A stretch of DNA of 64,000 nt, taken from positions 1 through 64,000 of the forward strand of contig WKKS01000012.1 in assembly GCA_009684515.1 (NCBI GenBank), given 5' to 3'. Below are positions 9,482 to 20,537 of the stretch, piece by piece; within the stretch, counting starts at the first letter, position 1, and every line of letters starts with the position of its first letter. The notes below the pieces were generated by a model. The model worked only from the letters and a program-made list of their open reading frames with translations. It did no database searches and was not told where the DNA came from. This DNA is from Geobacter sp. (GTDB taxonomy: Bacteria > Desulfobacterota > Desulfuromonadia > Geobacterales > Pseudopelobacteraceae). Both the position numbers and the translations under genes were made by a program.

Positions 9482-11230
9482 CTAGTCTACAAAACTTTTC
9501 AGTTTTTTACTGCGGCTGGGGTGGCGCAATTTGCGCAACGCTTTCGCTTCTATCTGGCGAATACGCTCCCGTGTGACCTCAAAGTCCTGGCCAACCTCTT
9601 CCAGTGTATGGTCACTTTTTTCACCGATGCCGAAACGCATCCGTAGAACTTTTTCCTCACGCGGTGTTAAAGTGGCCAATACCCTGGCGGTGCTCTCGGA
9701 AAGGTTTGCTTTGATGACCGCATCAATTGGGGAAACAACGCCTTTGTCTTCAATGAAATCGCCGAGGTGTGAATCTTCTTCTTCACCGATCGGAGTTTCG
9801 AGAGAAATCGGCTCTTTGGCTATTTTCAAGACTTTGCGCACCTTGTCGAGCGGCAGTTGCATGCGCTCTGCAATCTCTTCCGGTGACGGTTCGCGACCGT
9901 TCTCCTGAACCAGTTGGCGGCTGGTTCGGATCAGCTTGTTGATTGTCTCAATCATGTGGACCGGAATGCGGATTGTACGCGCCTGATCGGCGATGGCGCG
10001 AGTGATGGCCTGCCTAATCCACCAGGTGGCATAGGTGGAAAACTTGTATCCGCGCTGATATTCAAATTTATCAACAGCTTTCATCAGGCCGATATTTCCT
10101 TCCTGGATTAGATCCAGGAACTGAAGTCCACGATTAGTGTATTTCTTCGCAATTGAAACTACCAAGCGAAGATTGGCTTCGATCAGTTCGCTTTTTGCGA
10201 TCCGGGCCTTGCACTCACCCTCTTCAATAGCCTTGAGGGCAGCTGCAAGATCGCGTGCCTTGAATCCCGATTCCTGTTCTACCTTTAAAAGTTTGCGTGC
10301 CGCATTGCGCAAACGTTTTTCCAACTTTGCCGTTTCTTCATCGTCGAGCTTCAGCTTTTTCAGTTCAGTTGTGGCAGTCTCATCTTCGTTTTCAAGCCTG
10401 TCAACCAGAGCCTTCAATTTGTCAGACGGAATAAGCGGTTCCAGATCTGCCAACTCGTCCTGCAGTTTATCTACCTTGAGCGACAGTTCCTTGAGACGTT
10501 CAGCAACTTTATTGGTGTGACGGTCTTTAAGTCGCAACGATTTAAGCAGATCGGCCTGATGATCTTTGGCCTCACGATATTTCTTTTCAAATTCTTTCTT
10601 TTTTGGAGCGGACTTTGCCGCTGTGATCGAAGCAGTTATCTCAGTCAGTAGCTGGTCCTGAGCGGCAATTGAGTCTATGACTTCCAGCAGGCGAATCTGC
10701 TGGACATCTTCTTCATCCTCCTCAAGCTGTTCTTCTTCGACCTCTTTACTGATCTCGGATGGATTGATCTGGAATTTGCGGAGTCTGTCTCCCAGAGAAA
10801 GCACTTCCTTAACGGTAATCGGAGTATTCAGGATGACTCCTGCAACATCACGTTCACCATCTTCTATGCGTTTGGCAATCTCAACCTCACCCTCTCTGGT
10901 TAACAGTGATACCGAGCCCATTTCGCGCAGATACATCCTGACAGGATCGCTGGTGCGTCCAATGGATCCTGGTTCGAACTCGACTTCCTCGGATTCGCCC
11001 TCCGATTCCTCGTCCTCTTCCAGTTCAATTTTCATTTTGGGTATTTTGACTTTTTGTGAAGAGTCAACAATTTCTATGTCCATGTCGCCGAACATGCCCA
11101 TCACATCTTCTATCTGATCGGTAGCAATATCTGGCGGAAGTATATCGTTGACCTCGTCAAAAGTAAGGAATCCCTTTGCCTTGCCGATATCAATCAGTTG
11201 TTTAACATCATCCATGTTTTTCTTTGCCAT
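9482..11230 (-). CDS. rpoD: RNA polymerase primary sigma factor (sigma-70)
   Basis: 582 residues. Seen from N to C: sigma-1.1 region, region 1.2 with [11 protein letters not shown], a long acidic/Lys-rich non-conserved insert (about 150-330), region 2 with [19 protein letters not shown] and [10 protein letters not shown], region 3 with HMIETINKL, and region 4 with the helix-turn-helix ending [18 protein letters not shown]. This is the primary sigma factor recognising TTGACA/TATAAT promoters. It lies directly after dnaG in the classical macromolecular-synthesis operon order, 41 bp downstream of it. Confidence 0.98.
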   Translation of the reverse strand: MAKKNMDDVKQLIDIGKAKGFLTFDEVNDILPPDIATDQIEDVMGMFGDMDIEIVDSSQKVKIPKMKIELEEDEESEGESEEVEFEPGSIGRTSDPVRMYLREMGSVSLLTREGEVEIAKRIEDGERDVAGVILNTPITVKEVLSLGDRLRKFQINPSEISKEVEEEQLEEDEEDVQQIRLLEVIDSIAAQDQLLTEITASITAAKSAPKKKEFEKKYREAKDHQADLLKSLRLKDRHTNKVAERLKELSLKVDKLQDELADLEPLIPSDKLKALVDRLENEDETATTELKKLKLDDEETAKLEKRLRNAARKLLKVEQESGFKARDLAAALKAIEEGECKARIAKSELIEANLRLVVSIAKKYTNRGLQFLDLIQEGNIGLMKAVDKFEYQRGYKFSTYATWWIRQAITRAIADQARTIRIPVHMIETINKLIRTSRQLVQENGREPSPEEIAERMQLPLDKVRKVLKIAKEPISLETPIGEEEDSHLGDFIEDKGVVSPIDAVIKANLSESTARVLATLTPREEKVLRMRFGIGEKSDHTLEEVGQDFEVTRERIRQIEAKALRKLRHPSRSKKLKSFVD

Positions 11231-11271
11231 GTATTCACCTCAGTTTTGTCGCTTTGAATGGTCAAAGCGGC

Positions 11272-13023
11272 TTAAAGCTCTGATTTCCTTTTACGCATGC
11301 TGTCCGCCTGCTTCAGCAAGAGCACGTACTCCTCGCTGCTTTCATCAATCACAGCCAAACGTGACGCAATGTCTTTTATTGATCCGAGCGCTTTTTTTTC
11401 GCTGCTCCGAGAACATTGATTAAAAACGTTACGCCAATCGATATCGGCCAAAAAAGCGTCCGACACCATAATTCTGGATAATATAGTCCTCTGTTCCAGG
11501 TTATCAATCTTGTCAGGAAGAGAGTTTAATGCCTGGGAATTATCAGATTGCGCCATGGTGTCGATCACCAACCGGGCAAGTTCCAGATAGTCTCCGTTAA
11601 ACAAGATATCTATACCGGCTTTTGCTGCTTCATCCCTTGCTTCTGGATAGTTTATCACTAATGCCAAAAGTGTCTCTTGTGAATTATCAAATCTTTCTGT
11701 TTTCTTGATCGAACCGCTTTTTGTGTCCCTTTCGGTCAGGTTCATTCCTCCAAGGCGTTTACGAAATGCATGCGCAGTGATGCCCAGCAACCTGCATATT
11801 TCTTTTTCATAAAGGTCCCGTTCTACCGGATCGGATATCTTTTTGAAACGCGGCACTATTTCATCAATTATTCTTACTTTGTTGGCCACGCTGTCTGGTG
11901 AAATCTCGGTCAGCAAGGAGCGGATAAAAAAATCAAATGCCGGGCGCGCCTTGTTTTGAAGGTCAGCAAACTGTTCTGCCGGATTGCTGCTCAGGAAACT
12001 GTCAGGATCTTCGCCCTTTGGCAGAGTGATGACGTATGCAGGCATGTGTTGCTCAAGAAAAAGCTCCATTGAACGAATGGTCGCTTTTTGCCCGGCGCTG
12101 TCTCCATCAAAGAGAAGATGAACCCGTTCTGCGTGTCGTTTGATCTGGCTGGCATGCGTTGTGGTCAGTGCTGTTCCGCAGGTTGCCACCGCGTTGCGAA
12201 TACCCGCCTTGTACAATGCAAGATGGTCAAAATACCCTTCTACGATAATTATCGAATTGTGGACCCTGACCGCTGGCATCGCCATATCCAGGCCGAAAAG
12301 AACCGAGCTTTTATGGTAGACCGGCGATTCGGGAGAGTTTATGTATTTGGGGAGTGATGAGTCCAGCACTCGACCAGCAAATGCAATTACAACTCCCTTG
12401 GAGTCGCAAATCGGAAAAAGCAAACGATTTCTGAACAAATCGTACCAACCCGATTCCCCCTTGCGGATAATCCCCAGTTTGAGGGCAAGCTCCAAATCAA
12501 CGGAATTGTTCTTCAGGTGCCTGACCAAGCCATCGCGGCGGTCTGAAGCAAACCCGAGCCTGTATGCTTCGGATATGTCGTTCCCAACCGAGCGTTGAAT
12601 CAGATACTGGCGAGCACATTCTCCGTCATCACCGCTTCGAAGGATAGATTGGTAATAGTTGCTTGCCAGTTCGTTGATCTTTAGAAACTGGTGGCGTTCA
12701 TCCTGCGATTTTATTTCAGCCGGAGTTAGCTGCCGGTCCTCTATCTCAATGCCGGTTTTACGAGCCAGCAGCTTGACCGCTTCGGGGAAGTTGAGCCCTT
12801 CCATTTTCATTACGAAAGAGAACGCGTTGCCCCCCTCGCCGCAGCCAAAACAGTGAAATATTTCACGAGCCGGGTTTACGTTGAAAGAGGGGGTCTTTTC
12901 GCCGTGGAATGGACACAGGCCAACATAATTGCCGCCGGAACGCCGTAACTGCACGTACTCTGAAACAACCTCAACAATTGAAAGGCGTTCTGCTACTTCC
13001 CGTACTTTTTCCTCGGGGATCAT
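11272..13023 (-). CDS. dnaG: DNA primase
   Basis: 583 residues. N-terminal CHC2 zinc finger (CPFH near 38-41, CFGC near 58-61), then the Toprim core with IIVEGYFD and LLFDGDSAG carrying the acidic metal ligands, and a C-terminal helical DnaB-interaction region. It makes RNA primers for replication. The start ATG overlaps the stop of the cvpA-family gene upstream (13020-13023). It belongs to the rpsU-yqeY-cvpA-dnaG-rpoD cluster on the minus strand. Confidence 0.98.
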   Translation of the reverse strand: MIPEEKVREVAERLSIVEVVSEYVQLRRSGGNYVGLCPFHGEKTPSFNVNPAREIFHCFGCGEGGNAFSFVMKMEGLNFPEAVKLLARKTGIEIEDRQLTPAEIKSQDERHQFLKINELASNYYQSILRSGDDGECARQYLIQRSVGNDISEAYRLGFASDRRDGLVRHLKNNSVDLELALKLGIIRKGESGWYDLFRNRLLFPICDSKGVVIAFAGRVLDSSLPKYINSPESPVYHKSSVLFGLDMAMPAVRVHNSIIIVEGYFDHLALYKAGIRNAVATCGTALTTTHASQIKRHAERVHLLFDGDSAGQKATIRSMELFLEQHMPAYVITLPKGEDPDSFLSSNPAEQFADLQNKARPAFDFFIRSLLTEISPDSVANKVRIIDEIVPRFKKISDPVERDLYEKEICRLLGITAHAFRKRLGGMNLTERDTKSGSIKKTERFDNSQETLLALVINYPEARDEAAKAGIDILFNGDYLELARLVIDTMAQSDNSQALNSLPDKIDNLEQRTILSRIMVSDAFLADIDWRNVFNQCSRSSEKKALGSIKDIASRLAVIDESSEEYVLLLKQADSMRKRKSEL

Positions 13024-13511
13024 GGCTTACTGGCGGGCGTATTACGCCACATCAAAAGTATTTTGTCGCCGGTTACTGCAAACAGGTTTGCTGATTCAGT
13101 TGACCGAACTTTGCCTCTGATTTGTTCAGGCATATAACCTGATGAAGCTATACTGAATACCATGCACAACAGTAAGGCCCCCTCTGCGGTACCAATCAGT
13201 ATGCCGCCCAGTCTGTTGAGGCTGCCCAGCATGACCAGGCGAAGGGCGGCTGTTATTACATTGCCGATTATATGGGCGCAGACTCCCGTCAGGAGCAGGA
13301 TAATTATGAAAGCCAGGAACGAAGACAGATGTGTCGGCAGATGCAGTATGCTTTTTATTGGAACTGCAAGTAATTGGTGGTACCTGAACGCCAGCCATCC
13401 GCCTGCTAAAAGCCCCGCCAGTGACGAGGCTTCGTTAACCAGCCCTCTGACCAGTCCCTTGACAGCAAAAAAGCAGATAACCACCAGAATGATTATGTCG
13501 AGATAATTCAT
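13020..13511 (-). CDS. cvpA: CvpA family membrane protein
   Basis: 163 residues with four hydrophobic segments (about 3-20, 27-45, 62-85 and 100-122), the CvpA/colicin V production family layout, including the opening NYLDIIILVVICFFAVKG. Homologues are linked to envelope integrity and biofilm traits, but the molecular activity is not established. Its stop overlaps the dnaG start by 4 bp. The insertion of cvpA between yqeY and dnaG is a recognisable variant of the macromolecular-synthesis operon. Confidence 0.85.
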   Translation of the reverse strand: MNYLDIIILVVICFFAVKGLVRGLVNEASSLAGLLAGGWLAFRYHQLLAVPIKSILHLPTHLSSFLAFIIILLLTGVCAHIIGNVITAALRLVMLGSLNRLGGILIGTAEGALLLCMVFSIASSGYMPEQIRGKVRSTESANLFAVTGDKILLMWRNTPASKP

Positions 13512-13611
13512 CGCATCGCCGTGAAATTATTACAAAGAAGGGGCCATCTTCAAGAAAGCCCCTCGACTGTGTGCGAAAATAATGCAGTGTATTCTTGCTT
13601 TATCGGATGAC

Positions 13612-14055
13612 TCAGGCAAGCTTGATCTTGACAACTTCACTGACAACTCTGCCATCTGCCTTGCCGGCAGTCAGGGGTGCAACAGCCTTCATGACCCGGC
13701 CCATATCTTTAGGGCCAACCGCATTCAAGTCGCTGATGACTTTTGAAACCAGCTCTTCTATATCTTCGTGGCTCAACTGGACGGGGAGGAAGCCAAGCAG
13801 TATGTCAAGCTCGGCCCCTTCTTTTTCGGCCAGTTCCGGCCTGTTTCCTTCGCGATACATCCGGATCGATTCACGGCGTTGTTTGACCAGGGTCGAGACT
13901 ACATCCATTATGCCCTGGTCATCCATTTCTTTTCTCTGGTCGATTTCGCGGTTTTTAATCGACGAAAGGACCATGCGCACAGCCGAAAGGCGCAGGTTAT
14001 CCCGCGCCTTCATGGCTGCTTTCATCGCATCGTTTAATTGTTCTTTCAACTTCAT
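13612..14055 (-). CDS. yqeY: GatB/YqeY domain protein
   Basis: 147 residues, the standard YqeY length. It opens with MKLKEQLNDAMKAAMKARD, followed by LSAVRMVLSSIKN, both typical of the family; the C-terminus resembles the tail domain of the GatB amidotransferase subunit (GRVMKAVAPLTAGKADG). Family knowledge: possible tRNA-binding module; no enzyme activity is established. Located between rpsU (44 bp upstream) and cvpA (100 bp downstream), a conserved neighbourhood. Confidence 0.9.
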   Translation of the reverse strand: MKLKEQLNDAMKAAMKARDNLRLSAVRMVLSSIKNREIDQRKEMDDQGIMDVVSTLVKQRRESIRMYREGNRPELAEKEGAELDILLGFLPVQLSHEDIEELVSKVISDLNAVGPKDMGRVMKAVAPLTAGKADGRVVSEVVKIKLA

Positions 14056-14099
14056 TTGGATGTTCCTGAACCCACAATGCGACTATTGCGCTGTGCTTT

Positions 14100-14297
14100 T
14101 TAATCCATCATTTTACGCTGTTTCTTGAGGGCACGCTTGCGGGCCGCGATGGCCTTCTTCTTGCGCTTGATGCTTGGTTTCTCAAAATGCTCGCGCTTGC
14201 GCACTTCTGAGAGGATGCCAGCTTTCTCGCACTGTTTTTTGAACTTCTTCAGTGCCAGTTCAAACGGTTCACTTTCCTTGATCTTTACTCCCGGCAT
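14100..14297 (-). CDS. rpsU: 30S ribosomal protein S21
   Basis: 65 residues, highly basic, with the S21 signature [20 protein letters not shown] and a Lys/Arg-rich tail ([17 protein letters not shown]). A component of the small-subunit platform near the anti-Shine-Dalgarno. First gene of the macromolecular-synthesis operon, preceded by a strong GGGGGG ribosome-binding site and a candidate promoter at 14369-14396. Confidence 0.97.
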   Translation of the reverse strand: MPGVKIKESEPFELALKKFKKQCEKAGILSEVRKREHFEKPSIKRKKKAIAARKRALKKQRKMMD

Positions 14298-14368
14298 ATT
14301 AAATCACCCCCCATCTGTTGCAAGTCGTCATTGTCCCACTAATGTGAGAACAAATATGTGAGTTGACT

Positions 14369-14396
14369 ACAGTAGCATACTGCACGGTATTGTCAA
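14369..14396 (-). promoter_or_regulatory. Candidate sigma-70 promoter for rpsU operon
   Basis: Minus strand TTGACA (14391-14396), 16-bp spacer, TACTGT (14369-14374). The predicted start near 14362 gives a leader of about 65 nt before rpsU. It lies just downstream of the hisE stop and so separates the two operons. Confidence 0.55.
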
Positions 14397-14412
14397 CAAA
14401 CAAATATATAAG

Positions 14413-14748
14413 TCAATGATTTGTGGTTGAAATGCGGGACGCCTTTTCTTCGATGCCGGAGGTTCCGAAACGACGCCTAAGCTCACTGTAAACCTCTTCC
14501 GGCTGGATTCCTTTGAACCCCAGCATCACTAGCAGATGAAAAAAAAGGTCTGCAGTTTCATAGATGATTTCACTTCGCTCTCCGCCCTTTGCGGCGATTA
14601 CAACTTCAGTGGCCTCTTCCCCAACCTTTTTGAGAATCTTGTCAATTCCCTTTTGCATCAAGGATGCAGTATATGAGCTTTCTGCAGGCTGCCCTTTGCG
14701 GTCAAGAATGACTTGATAAATGGCTTGTAAAATATCGCTGTTATTCAT
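14413..14748 (-). CDS. hisE: Phosphoribosyl-ATP pyrophosphohydrolase
   Basis: 111 residues of the all-alpha MazG-like HisE family, with [15 protein letters not shown] and the [13 protein letters not shown] metal-binding helix. It hydrolyses PR-ATP to PR-AMP in histidine biosynthesis. It is a stand-alone HisE, not fused to HisI. The start overlaps the hisF stop by 4 bp. Last gene of the glyQ-to-hisE run. Confidence 0.95.
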   Translation of the reverse strand: MNNSDILQAIYQVILDRKGQPAESSYTASLMQKGIDKILKKVGEEATEVVIAAKGGERSEIIYETADLFFHLLVMLGFKGIQPEEVYSELRRRFGTSGIEEKASRISTTNH

Positions 14749-15506
14749 CGTCTTACCGCGACCCCTTTCTCATGCAGGTAATCTTTAGCCTGTCCGATCG
14801 TATATTCCCTGTAATGGAAAATAGATGCCGCCAGGCAGGCGCTTGCTCCGGCAGTTGTAAACCCCTCGTAAAGGTGCTCCAAATTGCCGACGCCTCCGGA
14901 AGCGATGACCGGAATCGAAACCGCATCAACCACGGCACGTGTCAGTTTCAGATCGTAACCATCCTTGGTGCCGTCGCAGTCCATGCTGGTCAACAGGATT
15001 TCTCCGGAACCGTACTGTTCCATTTTTACAGCCCACTCTACAACGTCAATGCCGGTCGGATTGCGGCCGCCGTGGGTATATACTTCCCAGCGCTCTTCGC
15101 CCGGTACTCGTCGGGCATCGATGGCAACGACAGTGCATTGCGAACCAAAGCGCTCGGCCGCCTCTTTCACAAACTCGGGACGATGAACTGCGGCGGTGTT
15201 GATCGATGTCTTGTCAGCTCCGGCGTTCAGCATGCGGCGGATGTCCTCTACGCAGCGGATGCCTCCACCAACCGTCAGCGGCATGAAGACCCGCTCGGCA
15301 GTGCGGCGAACCACGTCGATGATCGTGTCGCGCTGGTCGCTGGAGGCGGTGATGTCCAGAAAAGTCAGTTCGTCAGCGCCCTGCTGGTCGTACATTTCGG
15401 CGATCTCGACCGGATCACCCGCATCGCGCAATTCCAGAAACTGGACCCCTTTGACGACGCGGCCACCCTTGACATCCAGGCATGGAATAATACGTTTGGT
15501 CAGCAT
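14745..15506 (-). CDS. hisF: Imidazole glycerol phosphate synthase cyclase subunit
   Basis: 253 residues, a (beta/alpha)8 barrel. Catalytic Asp in [14 protein letters not shown] near residue 11 and Asp in [15 protein letters not shown] near 130; phosphate loops VGGGIR and IASGGVG. Together with HisH it converts PRFAR plus glutamine-derived ammonia to IGP and AICAR. It lies 1 bp after the hisA stop, in the hisHAFE order. Confidence 0.97.
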   Translation of the reverse strand: MLTKRIIPCLDVKGGRVVKGVQFLELRDAGDPVEIAEMYDQQGADELTFLDITASSDQRDTIIDVVRRTAERVFMPLTVGGGIRCVEDIRRMLNAGADKTSINTAAVHRPEFVKEAAERFGSQCTVVAIDARRVPGEERWEVYTHGGRNPTGIDVVEWAVKMEQYGSGEILLTSMDCDGTKDGYDLKLTRAVVDAVSIPVIASGGVGNLEHLYEGFTTAGASACLAASIFHYREYTIGQAKDYLHEKGVAVRR

Positions 15507-15507
15507 T

Positions 15508-16239
15508 TCAGGAACGTCCCTTCGTCAATGCGATAGCTTCATTCAGGTTGATAGCTCCGGTATAGACCGCCTTGCCGGTGATAACACCGGTGACGCCGGA
15601 TGCTTCAATCTCCATCAGGTTCTCGATGTCTTTAAGGCCAGATACGCCGCCCGATGCGATAATCGGAATGTTAACCGCTTCGGCCAACGCTCTGGTGGCT
15701 TCGAGATTGGGTCCCTGTAGCATGCCATCGCGGGCGATGTCGGTGTAAATGATAGCCGCCACCCCGCAGTCTTCGAATTTTTTGGCAAGTTCGACGGCGG
15801 TTATGTCCGTCACCTCGGCCCACCCCTGGACTGCCACCATGCCATCCTTGGCGTCGATGCCGACCACGATCCTGCCGGGAAACTTGGCGCAGGCTTCACG
15901 CACCAGTTCCGGGTTGCGCTGGGCGGCTGTTCCGATGATGACACGGGAAAGGCCGAGTGACAGGTAAGCTTCAATAGTGGCAATATCACGGATACCGCCA
16001 CCAAGTTGAGCCGGGATTGTTATAGCCCTGATGATGGATTCTATGGCCGACCTGTTCTTCGGCTCACCGGCAAAAGCGCCGTCCAGATCGACGATATGCA
16101 GCAATTCGGCTCCCTGATCCTGCCAGGCGCGGGCCTGGGCACCGGGATCGTCATTGAAAACCGTATCTTTGTCCATCAGTCCCTGTTCCAGGCGGACGCA
16201 TTTTCCTTCTTTCAAATCTATGGCAGGTATAACGATCAT
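15508..16239 (-). CDS. hisA: ProFAR isomerase (HisA)
   Basis: 243 residues, a barrel homologous to HisF. It begins [17 protein letters not shown] with the catalytic Asp; the second Asp lies in YTDIARDGM. Phosphate loops LGGGIRD and IASGGVS. It carries out the Amadori rearrangement of ProFAR to PRFAR. The start overlaps the hisH stop by 4 bp. Confidence 0.97.
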   Translation of the reverse strand: MIVIPAIDLKEGKCVRLEQGLMDKDTVFNDDPGAQARAWQDQGAELLHIVDLDGAFAGEPKNRSAIESIIRAITIPAQLGGGIRDIATIEAYLSLGLSRVIIGTAAQRNPELVREACAKFPGRIVVGIDAKDGMVAVQGWAEVTDITAVELAKKFEDCGVAAIIYTDIARDGMLQGPNLEATRALAEAVNIPIIASGGVSGLKDIENLMEIEASGVTGVITGKAVYTGAINLNEAIALTKGRS

Positions 16240-16859
16240 TTCAGCTCCGCAAAATTCTTAAGTATACGCAGTCCGACATCCTGCGATTTTTCAGGGTGGA
16301 ATTGGGTGGCGACAATATTATCCTTCCAGACCGACGAGCAGAAATCTATGCCGTAGTCAGTCGTGGTTGCTATGACAGCGGAATCGTCCGGTTCGACATA
16401 GTAGGAATGAACAAAATAGACGTTGCTGCCATCCTCGATTCCAACAAAGGCTGGAGGATGCTTTTTAAAGGTCAGCTGATTCCAGCCCATCTGGGGTACC
16501 GGCAGACGCTCCCCGGCAACGCTCATCTGGTCGGGAAAACGGAGGACATGCCCCGGGATGACGTTCAGTCCGCTGTAAAGTCCGAACTCGACACTGTCGG
16601 TAAACAGCAGCTGCATGCCGACGCAGATTCCCAGAAACGGCCGTCCTTCTGCAATGACTTTCAGCAAAGGATCTACAAAACCAGCTTCTTCAAGGTTGCG
16701 CATGCAGTCACGAAAAGCGCCAACCCCAGGAAGGACAACCCTGTCGGCTTCAAGCACAACCAGTGGATCGGATGTCACAACCGCCTCGGCGCCGATCTTT
16801 TCAAAAGCTTTTTGTACGGAACGGAGGTTGCCCATGCCGTAGTCAACGATAGCTATCAT
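16236..16859 (-). CDS. hisH: Imidazole glycerol phosphate synthase glutaminase subunit
   Basis: 207 residues, class I glutamine amidotransferase. Catalytic Cys in [10 protein letters not shown] and His/Glu in QFHPEKSQ near the C-terminus. It supplies ammonia to HisF. The ATG overlaps the stop of the upstream chemoreceptor gene (ATGA, 16856-16859), so hisH translation appears coupled to a signalling gene, which is unusual for this pathway. Confidence 0.96.
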   Translation of the reverse strand: MIAIVDYGMGNLRSVQKAFEKIGAEAVVTSDPLVVLEADRVVLPGVGAFRDCMRNLEEAGFVDPLLKVIAEGRPFLGICVGMQLLFTDSVEFGLYSGLNVIPGHVLRFPDQMSVAGERLPVPQMGWNQLTFKKHPPAFVGIEDGSNVYFVHSYYVEPDDSAVIATTTDYGIDFCSSVWKDNIVATQFHPEKSQDVGLRILKNFAELK

Positions 16860-18412
16860 TTGATTCCATTCTTGTTCAGATGCGGGCCGTATTTTTTGTC
16901 GGATCCCTTGATGTGGTTGATCAGCCAGTCTTGTAGAAAGTTGATAACTTCCTGAGTCAGAAGCGTTTCACCGGAGTTGAATTTGCCAATCAGTTCAACA
17001 ACCTGATCAACCAGTTTCTTATGAAGTGTCTTATGTTCGTTTTCATCAGGGTAGCGGGACTGAGCAAAACTGCGCTCTTCATCGGCAAAATGGTTGACAG
17101 TGTATTCAGCCAGTCCGTTCAGTACGCGGCCGATGGCTTCCTTGCTTCTTTTCTGCTGCATGGCGTCGGCCAATTCATTTACCATATCAAACAGTTTCTT
17201 ATGCTGTTCATCAAATTTAGAAACGCCGGTCGAGAAGGAAGCATCCCATTCCAGAGCTTTGGCCAGCCTGAACTTCCCTACCAGTTCGTGAAGATCGTCA
17301 ACCTGTTTGGCCAGAACACCGGTGGCCTGGGTTGTGCTGCGGGCGTTGTCAACATTGCGGTTGACAACATCGGTTATCATCTGAATGTTGTTGGTGATTT
17401 CATGCGTCGTGGCGGTCTGTTCTTCAGCAGCCGTTGCAACCTGGCTGATCTGCATCGTCAGCTCATTGATCTTTGACAGTATATCTTCAAGCGCTTCGCC
17501 GGAACGGCTTGTTTCCGAAGTGCCGCGTCGAACCTCCTGTACACCTTCCGCCATTGAATCAACTGCGCTTTGAGTCTCAGCCTGGATCGATTTTATCATT
17601 GAGGCAATTTCTTTGGTGGCTTTGGTTGTGCGCTCGGCCAGTGCCCGCACTTCATCTGCAACAACGGCAAAGCCGCGACCCTGCTCTCCGGCCCTGGCAG
17701 CCTCGATGGCAGCATTCAGGGCCAGCAGGTTGGTCTGGTCGGCGATGTCCTGGATGGTATTGACGATGGCTCCGATCTGGTCCGAACGCTGTCCCAGACC
17801 TTCGACGGTCTTGGAAGTGGCATTTACGCGCTGGGCAATGTTTTCCATTAGACGGGCGCTGCCTTGGACCAGGTCTGAACCGCTGTGAGTCTGTTCGGTG
17901 GCTTTTTGGGCGCTTTCAGCGGCATACAGGCAATTGCGTGCAATGTCGCCGGAAGTGGCTGACATCTCTTCACTGGCGGTTGCGATCGTACCGGCCTGCA
18001 TGGCCACATCTTCAGCGGCGGATGCCATTGCATCGGTGGTAGAACGGACCAGTCCGACTGAATCACGAACCGTGTCAGCTACCGAGAAAAACTGGCGCAT
18101 GGCTTTATTCATATCAGCCATCATCGTATTGAAGGATGTTGCCAGTCGCGCGAACTCACCATTGCCGGAAACATCGGCCCGGACCGACAGGTCTCCTCCG
18201 GCTGCTTTTTCAAGTGCCGCCACAATCCCTGCAAGTGGCCTGAAAGCCGCATTGCCGAGGATTCCGATGACTATGGACATCACAGCCATGACACCGAATG
18301 CAATCGCTGCATCGGCCAGTAAGTCGCCCTTGGGATTGATGAAAGCCGTTGCCGCAACGGCTAATAAAATTCCGACTGCATTTCCGGCAATTATTCTGGC
18401 TACAAACGACAT
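16856..18412 (-). CDS. Methyl-accepting chemotaxis protein with C-terminal bacteriohemerythrin domain
   Basis: 518 residues. Two transmembrane helices (about 6-26 and 34-55) are joined by only about 10 residues, so no periplasmic sensor exists. A HAMP segment (about 55-108) leads to the MCP signalling coiled coil with the hairpin tip of the class ([19 protein letters not shown]). The last about 135 residues are a hemerythrin domain with all usual diiron ligands visible: H in DEQHKKLF, HxxxE in NHFADEE, HxxxH in HKTLH and HxxxxD in NHIKGSD. Inference: cytoplasmic O2 (or NO/redox) sensing by the C-terminal domain. It follows glyS by 61 bp and its stop overlaps the hisH start. Confidence 0.93.
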   Translation of the reverse strand: MSFVARIIAGNAVGILLAVAATAFINPKGDLLADAAIAFGVMAVMSIVIGILGNAAFRPLAGIVAALEKAAGGDLSVRADVSGNGEFARLATSFNTMMADMNKAMRQFFSVADTVRDSVGLVRSTTDAMASAAEDVAMQAGTIATASEEMSATSGDIARNCLYAAESAQKATEQTHSGSDLVQGSARLMENIAQRVNATSKTVEGLGQRSDQIGAIVNTIQDIADQTNLLALNAAIEAARAGEQGRGFAVVADEVRALAERTTKATKEIASMIKSIQAETQSAVDSMAEGVQEVRRGTSETSRSGEALEDILSKINELTMQISQVATAAEEQTATTHEITNNIQMITDVVNRNVDNARSTTQATGVLAKQVDDLHELVGKFRLAKALEWDASFSTGVSKFDEQHKKLFDMVNELADAMQQKRSKEAIGRVLNGLAEYTVNHFADEERSFAQSRYPDENEHKTLHKKLVDQVVELIGKFNSGETLLTQEVINFLQDWLINHIKGSDKKYGPHLNKNGIK

Positions 18413-18473
18413 TGATGCTCTCCTTTGCCTATTCGTTCAGCAGTGGTAGTGCAGACTAATCCAATATGGAGCT

Positions 18474-20537
18474 TCAGGCGATTTTCGAAAAATCGGCAAT
18501 TTTATCAAATACGCGGGCAATACCGGTCAGCAGGGCCAGGCGGTTTTCACGCACTTTCGGGTCTTCAGCCATGACCATGACCTTTTCAAAAAAGGTGTCT
18601 ACCGGCCCGCGCAGGGTTGCAAGTTCGGTCAGGGCGTCCAGCCACTCTCCTGAAACAACCCTTATATCCACGGTCTTCCTGGCGGATATAAAAGCCTCGT
18701 AAAGGCAGTTTTCTGACGGATCAAGGAGCAGATCCGGATTGATGGCAACGTCGCACCCCTCTTTGATAATATTCCCGACCCGTTTAAATGCACCGGCCAG
18801 AGGTTCAAAGTCGGGATGCGATTTGAACTCGGTCAGTGCGGATATGCGGGCCTTGACATTGACCAGATCCCCAAACTGCGCTGAAACGGCGGCGTCTACA
18901 ACGTCTGTAGCAAAGTCGCTTGACAGCAGATTCACAAAGCGGCCCCGGAAAAACTCCAGTACTTCAGCGGCTACCTGCTCTTGCGGACGGGTGAGCTTGC
19001 TCGCCAGAAGTTTAAGCGATTCTTCGATCAGGCTCTGGAGCGACAGGCGATAGCCTTTGTCAAGGATGATGCTGATAATTCCAATTGTAGCGCGACGCAA
19101 TGCGTAAGGGTCGGCAGCGCCGGTCGGTATCAGGCCTACTCCAAAACATCCGCAGATTGTGTCGAGCTTGTCGGAGATTGAGACGAAAGCGCCGATGTCG
19201 GATGCCGGCAGTTCGCCGCCGGCCTGGATCGGAAGATAATGCTCGGCAATGGCATTGGCAACGGCCGGTTTTTCACCTTCCAACAGAGCGTACTCGCGTC
19301 CCATGACACCCTGGACTTCCGGGAACTCGCCAACCATCCCGGAAACAAGATCGGCCTTGCAGAGTGTGGCTGCGCGAGCGGTCTCCGCTTTAACGACCGG
19401 ATTGAGCTGTTCCGCCAGGCCTTCGGCAAGTGATCTGAAGCGTTCCATCTTCTCGAAAGATGTGCCCAGTTTTTGCTGGTACACGACCTTCTTGAGCGAC
19501 TCGACCCGCTCGTCAAGTTTTACCTTCTGGTCTTCCTCGAAGAAGAATCTGGCATCGGAGAGGCGGGCACGCAGGACGCGCTCATTGCCTTTAACGACCA
19601 CCGATGGATCTTCGGTCAGCGTATTGTTGATCGTGATAAAGCCGGGCAACAGTTTGCCTTCCGCATCCACGATGGAGAAGTAGCGCTGGTGGCTGCGCAT
19701 GGAGGTGATCAGAACTTCCTTGGGAACTTTCAGAAATTCTGCCGAAAAAGTGCCATGTACGGCGCTGGGATATTCTACCAGATAAGCGACCTGGTCCAGC
19801 AAATCTTCATCGGGCAGCAGGTGCCCGCCGGCCGCAGCCGCGACCCGGTGCGTTTCGCGGCGGATGATTTCTTTGCGCCGTTCCGGATCGACGATCACAA
19901 AGTGCCGCTCGCACTCTTCCTGATAATGGGCGAAATCCCGGACAGGAAAGGAGGTGTTGGCCATGAAACGATGCCCTCTTGAAATCGTGCCGCTTTCAAT
20001 ATTGCCAAAGGAGAAAGGGATCACAATGCCGTCGAACAGTGCCACGATCCAGTGGATCGGGCGAGCGAAGCGGACATCCAGGTTGCCCCAGCGCATGGAT
20101 TTTTTGAAGGGAATGTTTGACACCAGCCTGGGGAGGATTTCGGCCAGAAGCTCATGGGTCGGCCGTCCGGTTTCCTGTTTGGTGACCGCCAGATATTCAC
20201 CTTTTTCGGTGGTGATGATCTGCAGTGCGGAAACATCAACGCCCTGCCCGCGGGCAAAGCCTTCGGCAGCCTTGGTCGGTTTGCCGTCGGCATCGTAGGC
20301 GGCTTTTTTTGATGGCCCGCTGGCGGTGATCTCGGCATCGGGCTGGACAGACGGAATATTTTTTACAACCATTGCCAGGCGGCGGGGAGTGGCCAGAGTT
20401 TTGATCTCGCCGAAAGAGAGGCGGGCAGTCGCCAGTTCCCGTACGATCATTGCTTCCATCTCAGCCAGGGCGCGGGGGATAAAGCCGGCCGGGATCTCTT
20501 CGGTGCCTATTTCTAGAAACAGTTCTTTGGTACTCAT
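18474..20537 (-). CDS. glyS: Glycyl-tRNA synthetase beta subunit
   Basis: 687 residues, the usual size for the bacterial GlyRS beta chain. It begins with the family pattern [16 protein letters not shown] and has a conserved [16 protein letters not shown] block near 145-160. It provides tRNA-binding functions for the alpha2beta2 GlyRS. The start overlaps glyQ by 4 bp (ATGA). The DALR-type anticodon region is at the C-terminus. Confidence 0.97.
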   Translation of the reverse strand: MSTKELFLEIGTEEIPAGFIPRALAEMEAMIVRELATARLSFGEIKTLATPRRLAMVVKNIPSVQPDAEITASGPSKKAAYDADGKPTKAAEGFARGQGVDVSALQIITTEKGEYLAVTKQETGRPTHELLAEILPRLVSNIPFKKSMRWGNLDVRFARPIHWIVALFDGIVIPFSFGNIESGTISRGHRFMANTSFPVRDFAHYQEECERHFVIVDPERRKEIIRRETHRVAAAAGGHLLPDEDLLDQVAYLVEYPSAVHGTFSAEFLKVPKEVLITSMRSHQRYFSIVDAEGKLLPGFITINNTLTEDPSVVVKGNERVLRARLSDARFFFEEDQKVKLDERVESLKKVVYQQKLGTSFEKMERFRSLAEGLAEQLNPVVKAETARAATLCKADLVSGMVGEFPEVQGVMGREYALLEGEKPAVANAIAEHYLPIQAGGELPASDIGAFVSISDKLDTICGCFGVGLIPTGAADPYALRRATIGIISIILDKGYRLSLQSLIEESLKLLASKLTRPQEQVAAEVLEFFRGRFVNLLSSDFATDVVDAAVSAQFGDLVNVKARISALTEFKSHPDFEPLAGAFKRVGNIIKEGCDVAINPDLLLDPSENCLYEAFISARKTVDIRVVSGEWLDALTELATLRGPVDTFFEKVMVMAEDPKVRENRLALLTGIARVFDKIADFSKIA

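Noticed and set aside
14772-15536. Open frame of 254 codons on the + strand opposite hisF
   Set aside because: It is the antisense of hisF, whose barrel motifs are unmistakable; the + strand frame has no domain or start signal.
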